Below are positions 36,311 through 51,200 of a DNA stretch of 64,000 nt, in pieces. The notes under the pieces were generated by a model that was given only the letters and a program-made list of their open reading frames with translations, did not search any database and was not told where the DNA came from. The translations under genes were made by a program, and so were the position numbers. The DNA is from Anadara kagoshimensis (Eukaryota; Mollusca; Bivalvia; Arcoida; Arcidae): positions 72,770,252 to 72,834,251 of the forward strand of contig CM037861.1 of the NCBI GenBank assembly GCA_021292105.1, in the 5' to 3' direction. How positions within the stretch are numbered: position 1 is the first letter of the stretch; the number at the start of each line of letters is the position of its first letter.

Positions 36311-39050
36311 ACAGGGGGGGGGGGGGGGGGGACGTAGTGTTAATATAATACTTAACAAAACACTAGACAGAGATAGAGTGAGTATAACACTGGATAGGTC
36401 AGACTTGCAGACACTGGGGATAGGCCACAGGCGTAGTGTTAATATAATGCTTAACAAAACACTAGACAGAGATAGAGTGAGTATAACACTGGATAGGTCA
36501 GACTTGGTACAGACACTGGGGACAGTGCCACAGGACTTAGTGTTAATATAATACTTAACAAAACACTAGACAGAGATAGAGTGAGTATAACACTGGATAG
36601 GTCAGACTTGGTACAGACACTGGGGACAGTGCCACAGGACGTAGTGTTAATATATATTAACAAAACACTAGACAGAGATAGAGTGAGTATATAACACTGG
36701 ATAGGTCAGACTTGGTACAGACACTGGGACAGGCCACAGGACGTAGTGTTAATATAATACTTAACAAAACACTAGACAGAGATAGAGTCAGTATAACACT
36801 GGATAGGTCAGACTTGGTACAGACACTGGGGACAGTGCCACAGGACGTAGTGTTAATATAATACTTACAAAACACTAGACAGAGATAGAGTCAGTATAAC
36901 ACTGGATAGGTCAGACTTGGTACAGACACTGGGGACAGTGCCACAGGACGTAGTGTTAATATAATACTTAACAAAACACTAGACAGAGATAGAGTCAGTA
37001 TAACACTGGATAGGTCAGACTTAGTACAGACACTGGGGACAGTGCCACAGGGCGTAGTGTTAATATAATACTTAACAAAACACTAGACAGAGATAGAGTC
37101 AGAGTATAACACTGGATAGGTCAGACTTGGTACAGACACTGGGGACAGTGCCACAGGCTTAGTGAATATAATACTTAACAAAACACTAGACAGAGATAGA
37201 GTCAGTATAACACTGGATAGGTCAGACTTAGTACAGACACTGGGGACAGTGCACAGGCTTAGTGTTAATATAATACTTAACAAAACACTAGACAGAGATA
37301 GAGTGTATAACATGGATAGGTCAGACTTGTACAGACACTGGGGACAGTGCTACAGGACTTAGTGTTAATATAATACTTAACAAAACACTAGACAGAGATA
37401 GAGTGAGTATAACACTGGATAGGTCAGACTTGGTACAGACACTGGACAGTGTACAGGACTAGGTTAATAAATACTTAACAAAACACTAGACAGAGATAGA
37501 GAGTATAACACTGGATAGGTCAGACTTAGTACAGACACAGGACAGTGCCACAGGCATAGTGTTATATAATACTTAACAAAACACTAGACAGAGATAGAGT
37601 GAGTATAACACTGGATAGGTCAGACTTAGTACAGACACTGGGGACAGTGCCACAGGATAGTGTTAATATAATACTTAACAAAACACTAGACAGAGATAGA
37701 GTCAGTATAACACTGGATAGGTCAGACTTAGTACAGACACTGGGGACAGTGCCACAGGCTTAGTGTTATATAATACTTAACAAAACACTAGACAGAGATA
37801 GAGTGAGTATAACACTGGATAGGTCAGATAGTACAGACACTGGGGACAGTGCACAGGACTTAGTGTTAATATAATACTTACAAAACACTAGACAGAGATA
37901 GAGTGAGTATAACACTGGATAGGTCAGACTTGGTACAGACACTGGGGACAGTGCCACAGGACTTAGTGTTAATATAATATTAACAAAACACTAGACAGAG
38001 ATAGAGTGAGTATAACACTGGTAGGTCAGACTTGGTACAGACACTGGGACAGTGCCACAGGACGTAGTGTTAAATAATACTTAACAAAACACTAGACAGA
38101 GATAGAGTCAGTATAACACTGGATAGGTCAGACTTAGTACAGACACGGACAGTGCCACAGGACATAGTGTTATATAATACTTAACAAAACACTAGACAGA
38201 GATAGAGTCAGTATAACACTGGATAGGTCAGACTTAGTACAGACACTGGGGACAGTGCCACAGGGCATAGTGTTAATATAATACTTAACAAAACACTAGA
38301 CAGAGATAGAGTGAGTAAACACTGGATAGGTCAGACTTGGTACAGACACCTGGGGACAGTGCTACAGGACTTAGTGTTAATATAATACTTAACAAAACAC
38401 TAGACAGAGATAGAGTGAGTATAACACTGGATAGGTCAGACTTAGTATAGACACTGGGGACAGTGCCACAGGACGTAGTGTTAATATAATACTTAACAAA
38501 ACACTAGACAGAGATAGAGTGGTATAACACTGGATAGGTCACAGACTTGGTACAGACACTGGGGACAGTGCCACATGGCGTAGTGTTAATATAATACTTA
38601 ACAAAACACTAGACAGAGATAGAGTGAGTATAACACTGGATAGGTCAGACTTGGTACAGACACTGGGGACAGTGCCACAGGGCGTAGTGTTAATATAATA
38701 CTTAACAAAACACTAGACAGAGATAGAGTGAGTATAACACTGGATAGGTCAGACTTAGTACAGACACTGGGGACAGTGCCACAGGACGTAGTGTTACTAT
38801 AATACTTAACAAAACACTAGACAGAGAAAGAGTCAGTATAACACTGGATAGGTCAGACTTAGTATAGACACTGGGGACAGTGCCACAGGACGTAGTGTTA
38901 ATATAATACTTAACAAAACACTAGACAGAGATAGAGTGAGTATAACACTGGATAGGTCAGACTTAGTACAGACACTGGGGACAGTGCCACAGGGCGTAGT
39001 GTTAATATAATACTTAACAAAACTCTAGACAGTGATAGCATGAGTATAAT
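36299..39050. repeat. Tandem array N, ~104-bp unit, ~26 copies, derived from the exon 3/intron 3 junction
   Basis: The unit runs AACAAAACACTAGACAGAGA, TAGAGTGAGTATAACACTGG, ATAGGTCAGACTTGGTACAG, ACACTGGGGACAGTGCCACA, then GGACGTAGTGTTAATATAAT. The first part, AACAAAACACTAGACAG, is shared with the 3' end of exon 3 (36299-36315), so the array begins inside the exon. Many copies carry AGA|GTGAGT and others AGA|GTCAGT. ACACTGGGGACAGTG contains a short inverted pair (CACTG/CAGTG). Copies differ mostly by small deletions. The last, diverged copy ends at about 39050. Confidence 0.95.
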
Positions 39051-39216
39051 ATATAAAAAGTGTCTAAATAAATAAAAACACAAAAAATTTTGCCATGTTT
39101 ATGGAAAGGAAGGGTTTAGGGTGTTCATCAAATCTCGTATAAACAATAATAAAAGTAGTTAAAGTATATGGCCATAATTATAGATACAAAGTATGAAAAT
39201 ATTTTGAACATTTCAG

Positions 39217-39282
39217 GAACCTTCAGAAAGAAAATTATACTTCAGTGTTGCTGATGGTGACAGTACAGTAGAACATAACACA
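39217..39282 (+). CDS. Cadherin exon 4: EC1 late strands
   Basis: The acceptor AACATTTCAG ends at 39216 and the donor is AACACA|GTAAGTACC at 39283. The exon is 66 bases, 22 codons, phase 0 to 0: EPSERKLYFSVADGDSTVEHNT. The pattern E..+.L.F.V.DG is the strand F region of an EC repeat, normally placed right after LDRE. Only phase 0 is free of stop codons. The last 8 exon bases (ATAACACA) and the donor are the first copy of the 28-bp array that fills intron 4. Confidence 0.85.
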
Positions 39283-42200
39283 GTAAGTACCATACTTACT
39301 TTATAACACAGTAAGTTCAATACTTACTTTATAACACAGTAAGTACCATACTTACTTTATAACACAGTAAGTACCATACTTACTTTATAACATAGTAACT
39401 ACCATACTTACTTTATAACACAGTAAGTTCCATACTTACTTTATAACACAGTAACTACCATACTTACTTTATAACACAGTAAGTACCATACTTTTATAAC
39501 ACAGTAAGTACCATACTTATTTTATAACACAGTAAGTACCATACTTTTATAACACAGTAACTACCATACTTACTTTATAACACAGTAACTACCATACTTA
39601 CTTTATAACACAGTAAGTACCATACTTACTTTATAACACAGTAAGTACCATACTTACTTTATAACATAGTAAGTACCATACTTACTTTATAACACAGTAA
39701 CTACCATACTTACTTTATAACACAGTAAGTACCATACTTACTTTATAACACAGTAAGTACCATACTTACTTTATAACATAGTAAGTACCATACTTACTTT
39801 ATAACACAGTAAGTACCATACTTACTTTATAACACAGTAAGTACCATACTTACTTTATAACACAGTAACTACCATACTTACTTTATAACACAGTAACTAC
39901 CATACTTACTTTATAACACAGTAAGTACCATACTTACTTTATAACATAGTAAGTTCCATACTTACTTTATAACACAGTAACTACCATACTTACTTTATAA
40001 CACAGTAAGTACCATACTTACTTATAACACAGTAAGTACCATACTTACTTTATAACACAGTAAGTACCATACTTACTTTATAACACAGTAAGTACCATAC
40101 TTACTTTATAACACAGTAAGTACCATACTTACTTTATAACACAGTAAGTACCATACTTACTTTATAACATAGTAACTACCATACTTACTTTATAACACAG
40201 TAAGTACCATACTTACTTTATAACATAGTAAGTACCATACTTACTTTATAACACAGTAAGTACCATACTTACTTTATAACATAGTAACTACCATACTTAC
40301 TTTATAACACAGTAAGTTTAATACTTACTTAATAACACAGTAAGTACCATACTTACTTTATAACACAGTAACTACCATACTTACTTTATAACACAGTAAC
40401 TACCATACTTACTTTATAACACAGTAAGTACCATACTTACTTTATAACATAGTAAGTACCATACTTACTTTATAACACAGTAAGTACCATACTTACTTTA
40501 TAACACAGTAACTACCATACTTACTTTATAACACAGTAAGTACCATACTTACTTTATAACACAGTAAGTACCATACTTACTTTATAACACAGTAAGTACC
40601 ATACTTACTTTATAACACAGTAAGTACCATATTACTTTATAACACAGTAACTACCATACTTACTTTATAACACAGTAAGTTAATACTTACTTTATAACAC
40701 AGTAAGTACCATACTTACTTTATAACACAGTAAGTTTAATACTTACTTTATAACACAGTAAGTTTAATACTTACTTTATAACACAGTAAGTTCCATACTT
40801 ACTTTATAACATAGTAACTACCATACTTACTTTATAACACAGTAAGTACCATATTTACTTTATAACACAGTAAGTACCATACTTACTTTATAACACAGTA
40901 AGTACCATACTTACTTTATAACACAGTAACTACCATACTTGCTTTATAACACAGTAAGTACCATACTTACTTTATAACACAGTAAGTACCATACTTACTT
41001 TATAACACAGTAAGTACCATACTTACTTTATAACATAGTAAGTACCATACTTACTTTATAACACAGTAAGTACCATATTTACTTTATAACACAGGAAGTA
41101 CCATACTTACTTTATAACACAGTAAGTACCATACTTACTTTATAACATAGTAACTACCATACTTACTTTATAACACAGTAAGTTTAATACTTACTTTATA
41201 ACACAGTAAGTACCATACTTACTTTATAACACAGTAAGTACCATACTTACTTTATAACACAGTAAGTACCATACTTACTTTATAACACAGTAAGTACCAT
41301 ACTTACTTTATAACACAGTAAGTACCATACTTACTTTATAACACAGTAAGTTCCATACTTACTTTATAACACAGTAAGTTCAATACTTACTTTATAACAC
41401 AGTAAGTACCATACTTACTTTATAACACAGTAAGTACCATACTTACTTTATAACACAGTAAGTATCATACTTTTATAACACAGTAAGTACCATACTTACT
41501 TTATAACACAGTAAGTACCATACTTACTTTATAACATAGTAACTACCATACTTACTTTATAACATAGTAAGTACCATACTTTATAACATAGTAAGTACCA
41601 TACTTACTTTATAACACAGTAAGTACCATACTTACTTTATAACAGTAAGTACTACATACTTACTTTATAACACAGTAAGTACCATACTTACTTTATAACA
41701 TAGTAACTACCATACTTACTTTATAACACAGTAAGTTTAATACTTACTTAATAACACAGTAAGTACCATACTTACTTTATAACACAGTAACTACCATACT
41801 TACTTTATAACACAGTAACTACCATACTTACTTTATAACACAGTAAGTACCATACTTACTTATAACAGTAAGTACCATACTTACTTTATAACACAGTAAG
41901 TACCATACTTACTTTATAACACAGTAACTACCATACTTACTTTATAACACAGTAAGTACCATACTTACTTTATAACACAGTAAGTACCATACTTACTTTA
42001 TAACACAGTAAGTACCATACTTACTTTATAACACAGTAAGTACCATATTACTTTATAACACAGTAACTACCATACTTACTTTATAACACAGTAAGTTTAA
42101 TACTTACTTTATAACACAGTAAGTACCATACTTACTTTATAACACAGTAAGTTTAATACTTACTTTATAACACAGTAAGTTTAATACTTACTTTATAACA

Positions 42201-45200
42201 CAGTAAGTTCCATACTTACTTTATAACATAGTAACTACCATACTTACTTTATAACACAGTAAGTACCATACTTACTTTATAACACAGTAACTACCATATT
42301 TACTTTATAACACAGTAAGTACCATACTTACTTTATAACACAGTAAGTACCATACTTACTTTATAACACAGTAACTACCATACTTGCTTTATAACACAGT
42401 AAGTACCATACTTACTTTATAACACAGTAAGTACCATACTTACTTTATAACACAGTAAGTACCATACTTACTTTATAACATAGTAAGTACCATACTTACT
42501 TTATAACACAGTAAGTACCATATTACTTTATAACACAGGAAGTACCATACTTACTTTATAACACAGTAAGTACCATACTTACTTTATAACATAGTAACTA
42601 CCATACTTACTTTATAACACAGTAAGTTTAATACTTACTTTATAACACAGTAAGTACCATACTTACTTTATAACACAGTAAGTACCATACTTACTTTATA
42701 ACACAGTAAGTACCATACTTACTTTATAACACAGTAAGTACCATACTTACTTTATAACACAGTAAGTACCATACTTACTTTATAACACAGTAAGTTCCAT
42801 ACTTACTTTATAACACAGTAAGTTCAATACTTACTTTATAACACAGTAAGTACCATACTTACTTTATAACACAGTAAGTACCATACTTACTTTATAACAC
42901 AGTAAGTACCATACTTTTATAACACAGTAAGTACCATACTTACTTTATAACACAGTAAGTACCATACTTACTTTATAACATAGTAACTACCATACTTACT
43001 TTATAACATAGTAAGTACCATACTTTATAACATAGTAAGTACCATACTTACTTTATAACACAGTAAGTACCATACTTACTTTATAACATAGTAACTACCA
43101 TACTTACTTTATAACACAGTAAGTACCATACTTACTTTACATAGTAAGTACCATACTTACTTTATAACACAGTAACTACCATACTTACTTTATAACACAG
43201 TAAGTACCATACTTACTTTATAACACAGTAAGTACCATACTTACTTTATAACACAGTAAGTACCATACTTACTTTATAACACAGTAAGTACCATACTTAC
43301 TTTATAACACAGTAAGTACCATACTTACTTTATAACATAGTAAGTACCATACTTACTTTATAACACAGTAAGTACCATACTTACTTTATAACATAGTAAC
43401 TACCATACTTACTTTATAACACAGTAAGTTTAATACTTACTTAATAACACAGTAAGTACCATACTTACTTTATAACACAGTAAGTTTAATACTTACTTTA
43501 TAACACAGTAACTACCATACTTACTTTATAACACAGTAAGTACCATACTTACTTTATAACACAGTAAGTACCATACTTACTTTATAACATAGTAACTACC
43601 ATACTTACTTTATAACACAGTAAGTTTAATACTTACTTTATAACACAGTAAGTACCATACTTACTTTATAACACAGTAAGTACCATACTTACTTTATAAC
43701 ACAGTAACTACCATACTTACTTTATAACACAGTAAGTACCATACTTACTTTATAACACAGTAAGTTTAATACTTACTTAATAACACAGTAAGTACCATAC
43801 TTACTTTATAACACAGTAAGTTTAATACTTACTTAATAACACAGTAAGTACCATACTTACTTTATAACACAGTAAGTAATACTTACTTTATAACACAGTA
43901 AGTACCATACTTACTTTATAACACAGTAAGTACCATACTTACTTTATAACACAGTAACTACCATACTTACTTTATAACACAGTAAGTACCATACTTACTT
44001 TATAACACAGTAAGTACCATATTTACTTTATAACACAGTAAGGACCATACTTACTTTATAACACAGTAAGTACCATACTTTTATAACACAGTAACTACCA
44101 TACTTACTTTATAACACTGTAACTACCATACTTACTTTATAACACAGTAACTACCATACTTACTTTATAACACAGTAACTACCATACTTACTTTATAACA
44201 CAGTAAGTTCAATACTTACTTTATAACACAGTAACTACCATACTTACTTTATAACACAGTAAGTACCATACTTACTTTATAACACAGTAAGTACCATACT
44301 TACTTTATAACACAGTAAGTACCATACTTACTTTATAACATAGTAAGTACCATACTTACTTTATAACACAGTAAGTACCATACTTACTTTATAACATAGT
44401 AACTACCATACTTACTTTATAACACAGTAAGTTTAATACTTACTTAATAACACAGTAAGTACCATACTTACTTTATAACACAGTAAGTTTAATACTTACT
44501 TTATAACACAGTAACTACCATACTTACTTTATAACACAGTAAGTACCATACTTACTTTATAACACAGTAAGTACCATACTTACTTTATAACATAGTAACT
44601 ACCATACTTACTTTATAACACAGTAAGTTTAATACTTACTTTATAACACAGTAAGTACCATACTTACTTTATAACACAGTAAGTACCATACTTACTTTAT
44701 AACACAGTAACTACCATACTTACTTTATAACACAGTAAGTACCATACTTACTTTATAACACAGTAAGTTTAATACTTACTTAATAACACAGTAAGTACCA
44801 TACTTACTTTATAACACAGTAAGTTTAATACTTACTTAATAACACAGTAAGTACCATACTTACTTTATAACACAGTAAGTTTAATACTTACTTTATAACA
44901 CAGTAAGTACCATACTTACTTTATAACACAGTAAGTACCATACTTACTTTATAACACAGTAACTACCATACTTACTTTATAACACAGTAAGTACCATACT
45001 TACTTTATAACACAGTAAGTACCATATTTACTTTATAACACAGTAAGGACCATACTTACTTTATAACACAGTAAGTACCATACTTTTATAACACAGTAAC
45101 TACCATACTTACTTTATAACACTGTAACTACCATACTTACTTTATAACACAGTAACTACCATACTTACTTTATAACACAGTAACTACCATACTTACTTTA

Positions 45201-48200
45201 TAACACAGTAAGTTCAATACTTACTTTATAACACAGTAACTACCATACTTACTTTATAACACAGTAAGTACCATACTTACTTTATAACACAGTAAGTACC
45301 ATATTTACTTTATAACACAGTAAGTACCATACTTTTATAACACAGTAAGTACCATACTTACTTTATAACACAGTAAGTACCATACTTACTTTATAACACA
45401 GTAAGTACCATACTTACTTTTAATAACACAGTAAGTACCATATTTACTTTTATAACACAGTAAGTACCATACTTACTTTATAACACAGTAAGTACCATAC
45501 TTACTTTATAACACCAGTAAGTACCATATTACTTTATAACACAGTAAGTACCATACTTACTTTATAACACAGTAAGTACCATACTTTTATAACACAGTAA
45601 GTACCATACTTACTTTATAACACAGTAAGTACCATACTTACTTTATAACACAGTAAGTACCATACTTACTTTATAACACAGTAAGTACCATACTTACTTT
45701 ATAACACAGTAAGTACCATACTTACTTTATAACACAGTAACTACCATACTTACTTTATAACATAGTAAGTACCATACTTACTTTATAACACAGTAAGTAC
45801 CATACTTACTTTATAACACAGTAAGTTTAATACTTACTTTATAACATAGTAAGTACCATACTTACTTTATAACACAGTACCATACTTACTTTATAACACA
45901 GTAAGTACCATATTTACTTTATAACACAGTAAGTACCATACTTACTTTATAACACAGTAAGTACCATACTTACTTTATAACACAGTAACTACCATACTTA
46001 CTTTATAACACAGTAACTACCATACTTACTTATAACACAGTAAGTACCATACTTACTTTATAACACAGTAAGTACCATACTTACTTTATAACACAGTAAG
46101 TACCATACTTACTTATAACACAGTAACTACCATACTTACTTTATAACACAGTAACTACCATACTTACTTTATAACACAGTAAGTACCATACTTACTTTAT
46201 AACACAGTAAGTACCATATTTACTTATAACACAGTAAGTACCATACTTACTTTATAACACAGTAAGTTTAATACTTACTTTATAACACAGTAAGTTTAAT
46301 ACTTACTTTATAACACAGTAAGTTCCATACTTACTTTATAACACAGTAAGTTTAATACTTACTTTATAACACAGTAAGTTCCATACTTACTTTATAACAT
46401 AGTAACTACCATACTTACTTTATAACACAGTAAGTACCATACTTACTTTATAACACAGTAACTACCATATTTACTTGATAACACAGTAAGTACCATATTT
46501 ACTTTATACACAGGAAGTACCATACTTACTTTATAACACAGTAAGTACCATACTTACTTTATAACATAGTAACTACCATACTTACTTTATAACACAGTAA
46601 GTTTAATACTTACTTTATAACACAGTAAGTACCATACTTACTTTATAACACAGTAAGTACCATACTTACTTTATAACACAGTAAGTACCATACTTACTTT
46701 ATAACACAGTAAGTACCATACTTACTTTATAACACAGTAAGTACCATACTTACTTTATAACACAGTAAGTACCATACTTACTTTAACACAGTAAGTACCA
46801 TACTTACTTTATAACACAGTAAGTACCATACTTACTTTATAACATAGTAAGTACCATACTTACTTTATAACACAGTAAGTACCATATTTACTTTATAACA
46901 CAGGAAGTACCATACTTACTTTATAACACAGTAAGTACCATACTTCTTTATAACATAGTAACTACCATACTTACTTTATAACACAGTAAGTTTAATACTT
47001 ACTTTATAACACAGTAAGTACCATACTTACTTTATAACACAGTAAGTACCATACTTACTTTATAACACAGTAAGTACCATACTTACTTTATAACACAGTA
47101 AGTACCATACTTACTTTATAACACAGTAAGTACCATACTTACTTTATAACACAGTAAGTTCCATACTTACTTTATAACACAGTAAGTTCAATACTTACTT
47201 ATAACACAGTAAGTACCATACTTACTTTATAACACAGTAAGTACCATACTTACTTTATAACACAGTAAGTACCATACTTTTATAACACAGTAAGTACCAT
47301 ACTTACTTTATAACACAGTAAGTACCATACTTTATAACACAGTAAGTACCATACTTACTTTATAACACAGTAAGTACCATACTTACTTTATAACATAGTA
47401 ACTACCATACTTACTTTATCACAGTAAGTACCATACTTACTTTATAACACAGTAACTACCATACTTACTTTATAACATAGTAAGTACCATACTTACTTTA
47501 TAACATAGTAAGTACCATACTTACTTTATAACACAGTAAGTACCATACTTACTTTATAACATAGTAACTACCATACTTACTTTATAACACAGTAAGTACC
47601 ATACTTACTTTATAACATAGTAAGTACCATACTTACTTTATAACACAGTAACTACCATACTTACTTTATAACACAGTAAGTACCATACTTACTTTATAAC
47701 ATAGTAACTACCATACTTACTTTATAACACAGTAAGTACCATACTTACTTTATAACACAGTAAGTACCATACTTACTTTATAACACAGTAAGTACCATAC
47801 TTACTTTATAACACAGTAAGTACCATACTTACTTTATAACACAGTAAGTACCATACTTACTTTATAACATAGTAAGTACCATACTTACTTTATAACACAG
47901 TAAGTACCATACTTACTTTATAACATAGTAACTACCATACTTACTTTATAACACAGTAAGTTTAATACTTACTTAATAACACAGTAAGTACCATACTTAC
48001 TTTATAACACAGTAACTACTATACTTACTTTATAACACAGTAACTACCATACTTACTTTATAACACAGTAAGTACCATACTTACTTTATAACACAGTAAG
48101 TTCCATACTTACTTTATAACACAGTAAGTTCAATACTTACTTTATAACACAGTAAGTACCATACTTACTTTATAACACAGTAAGTACATACTTACTTATA

Positions 48201-51200
48201 ACACAGTAAGTACCATACTTTTATAACACAGTAAGTACCATACTTACTTTATAACACAGTAAGTACCATACTTACTTTATAACATAGTAACTACCATACT
48301 TACTTTATAACATAGTAAGTACCATACTTTATAACATAGTAAGTACCATACTTACTTTATAACACAGTAAGTACCATACTTACTTTATAACATAGTAACT
48401 ACCATACTTACTTTATAACACAGTAAGTTTAATACTTACTTAATAACACAGTAAGTACCATACTTTACTTTATAACACAGTAAGTTTAATACTTACTTTA
48501 TAACACAGTAACTACCATACTTACTTTATAACACAGTAAGTACCATACTACTTTATAACACAGTAAGTACCATACTTACTTTATACATAGTAACTACCAT
48601 ACTTACTTTATAACACAGTAAGTTTAATACTTACTTTATAACACAGTAAGTACATACTTACTTTATAACACAGTAAGTACCATACTTACTTTATAACACA
48701 GTAACTACCATACTTACTTTATAACACAGTAAGTACCATACTTACTTTATAACACAGTAAGTTAATACTTACTTATAACACAGTAAGTACCATACTTACT
48801 TTATAACACAGTAAGTTTAATACTTACTTAATAACACAGTAAGTACCATACTTACTTTATAAACACAGTAAGTTTAATACTTACTTTATAACACAGTAAG
48901 TACCATACTTACTTTATAACACGTAAGTACCATACTTACTTTATAACACAGTAACTACCATACTTACTTTATAACACGTAAGTACCATACTTACTTTATA
49001 ACACAGTAAGTACCATATTTACTTTATAACACAGTAAGGCCATACTTACTTTATAACACAGTAAGTACCATACTTTTATAACACAGTAACTACCATACTT
49101 ACTTTATAACACTTAACTACCATACTTACTTTATAACACAGTAACTACCATACTTACTTTATAACACAGTAACTACATACTTACTTTATAACACAGTAAG
49201 TTCAATACTTACTTTATAACACAGTAACTACCATACTTACTTTATAACACAGTAAGTACCATACTTACTTTATAACACAGTAAGTACCATACTTACTTTA
49301 TAACACAGTAAGTACCATACTTACTTTATAACATAGTAAGTACCATACTTACTTTATAACACAGTAGTACCATTCTTACTTTATAACATAGTAACTACCA
49401 TACTTACTTTATAACACAGTAAGTTTAATACTTACTTAATAAACACAGTAAGTACCATACTTACTTTATAACACAGTAAGTTATACTTACTTTATAACAC
49501 AGTAACTACCATACTTACTTTATAACACAGTAAGTACATACTTACTTTATAACAAGTAAGTACCATACTTACTTTATAACATAAGTAACTACCATACTTA
49601 CTTTATAACACAGTAAGTTTAATACTTACTTTATAACACAGTAAGTACCATACTTACTTTATAACACAGTAAGTACCCATACTTACTTTATAACACAGTA
49701 ACTACCATACTTACTTTATACACAGTAAGTACCATACTTACTTTATAACACAGTAAGTTTAATACTTACTTAATAACACAGTAAGTACCATACTTACTTT
49801 ATACACAGTAAGTTTAATACTTACTTAATAACACAGTAAGTACCATACTTACTTTAAACAGTAAGTACCATACTTACTTTATAACACAGTAAGTACCATA
49901 TTTACTTTATAAACACAGGAAGTACCATACTTACTTTATAACACAGTAAGTAACCATACTTACTTTATAACATAGTAACTACCATACTTACTTTATAACA
50001 CAGTAAGTTTAATACTTACTTTATAACACAGTAAGTACCATACTTACTTTATAACACAGTAAGTACCATACTTACTTTATAACACAGTAATACCATACTT
50101 ACTTTATAACACAGTAATACCATACTTACTTTATAACACAGTAAGTACCATACTTACTTTAACACAGTAAGTTCCATACTTACTTTATAACACAGTAAGT
50201 TCATACTTACTTTATAACACAGTAAGTACCATACTTACTTTATAACACAGTAAGTACCATACTTACTTTATAACACAGTAAGTACCATACTTTTATAACA
50301 CAGTAAGTACCATACTTACTTATAACACAGTAAGTACCATACTTTTATAACACAGTAAGTACCATACTTACTTTATAACACAGTAAGTACCATACTTACT
50401 TTATAACATAGTAACTACCATACTTACTTTATAACACAGTAAGTACCATACTTACTTTATAACACAGTAACTACCATACTTACTTTATAACATAGTAAGT
50501 ACCATACTTACTTTATAACATAGTAAGTACCATACTTACTTTATCACAGTAATACCATACTTACTTTATAACATAGTAACTACCATACTTACTTATAACA
50601 CAGTAAGTACCATACTTACTTTATAAATAGTAAGTACCATACTTACTTTATAACACAGTAACTACCATACTTACTTTATAACACAGTAAGTACCATACTT
50701 ACTTTATAACATAGTAACTACCATACTTACTTTATAACACAGTAAGTACCATACTTACTTTATAACACAGTAAGTACCATACTTACTTTATAACATAGTA
50801 AGTACCATACTTACTTTATAACACAGTAACTACCATACTTACTTTATAACACAGTAAGTACCATACTTACTTTATAACATAGTAACTACCATACTTACTT
50901 TATAACACAGTAAGTACCATACTTACTTTATAACACAGTAAGTACCATACTTACTTTATAACACAGTAAGTACCATACTTACTTTAAACACAAGTAGTAC
51001 CATACTTACTTTTATAACACAGTAGTCCATACTTACTTTATAACATAGTAAGTACCATACTTACTTTATAACACAGTAAGTACCATACTTACTTATAACA
51101 TAGTAAACTACCATACTTACTTATAACACAGTAAGTTTAATACTTACTTAATAACACAGTAAGTACCATACTTACTTATAACCAGTAACTACTATACTTA

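Noticed and set aside
36451-37957. Minus-strand ORFs of 60-76 residues in the 104-bp array
   Set aside because: They are periodic and antisense to the cadherin-derived unit, with no independent support.
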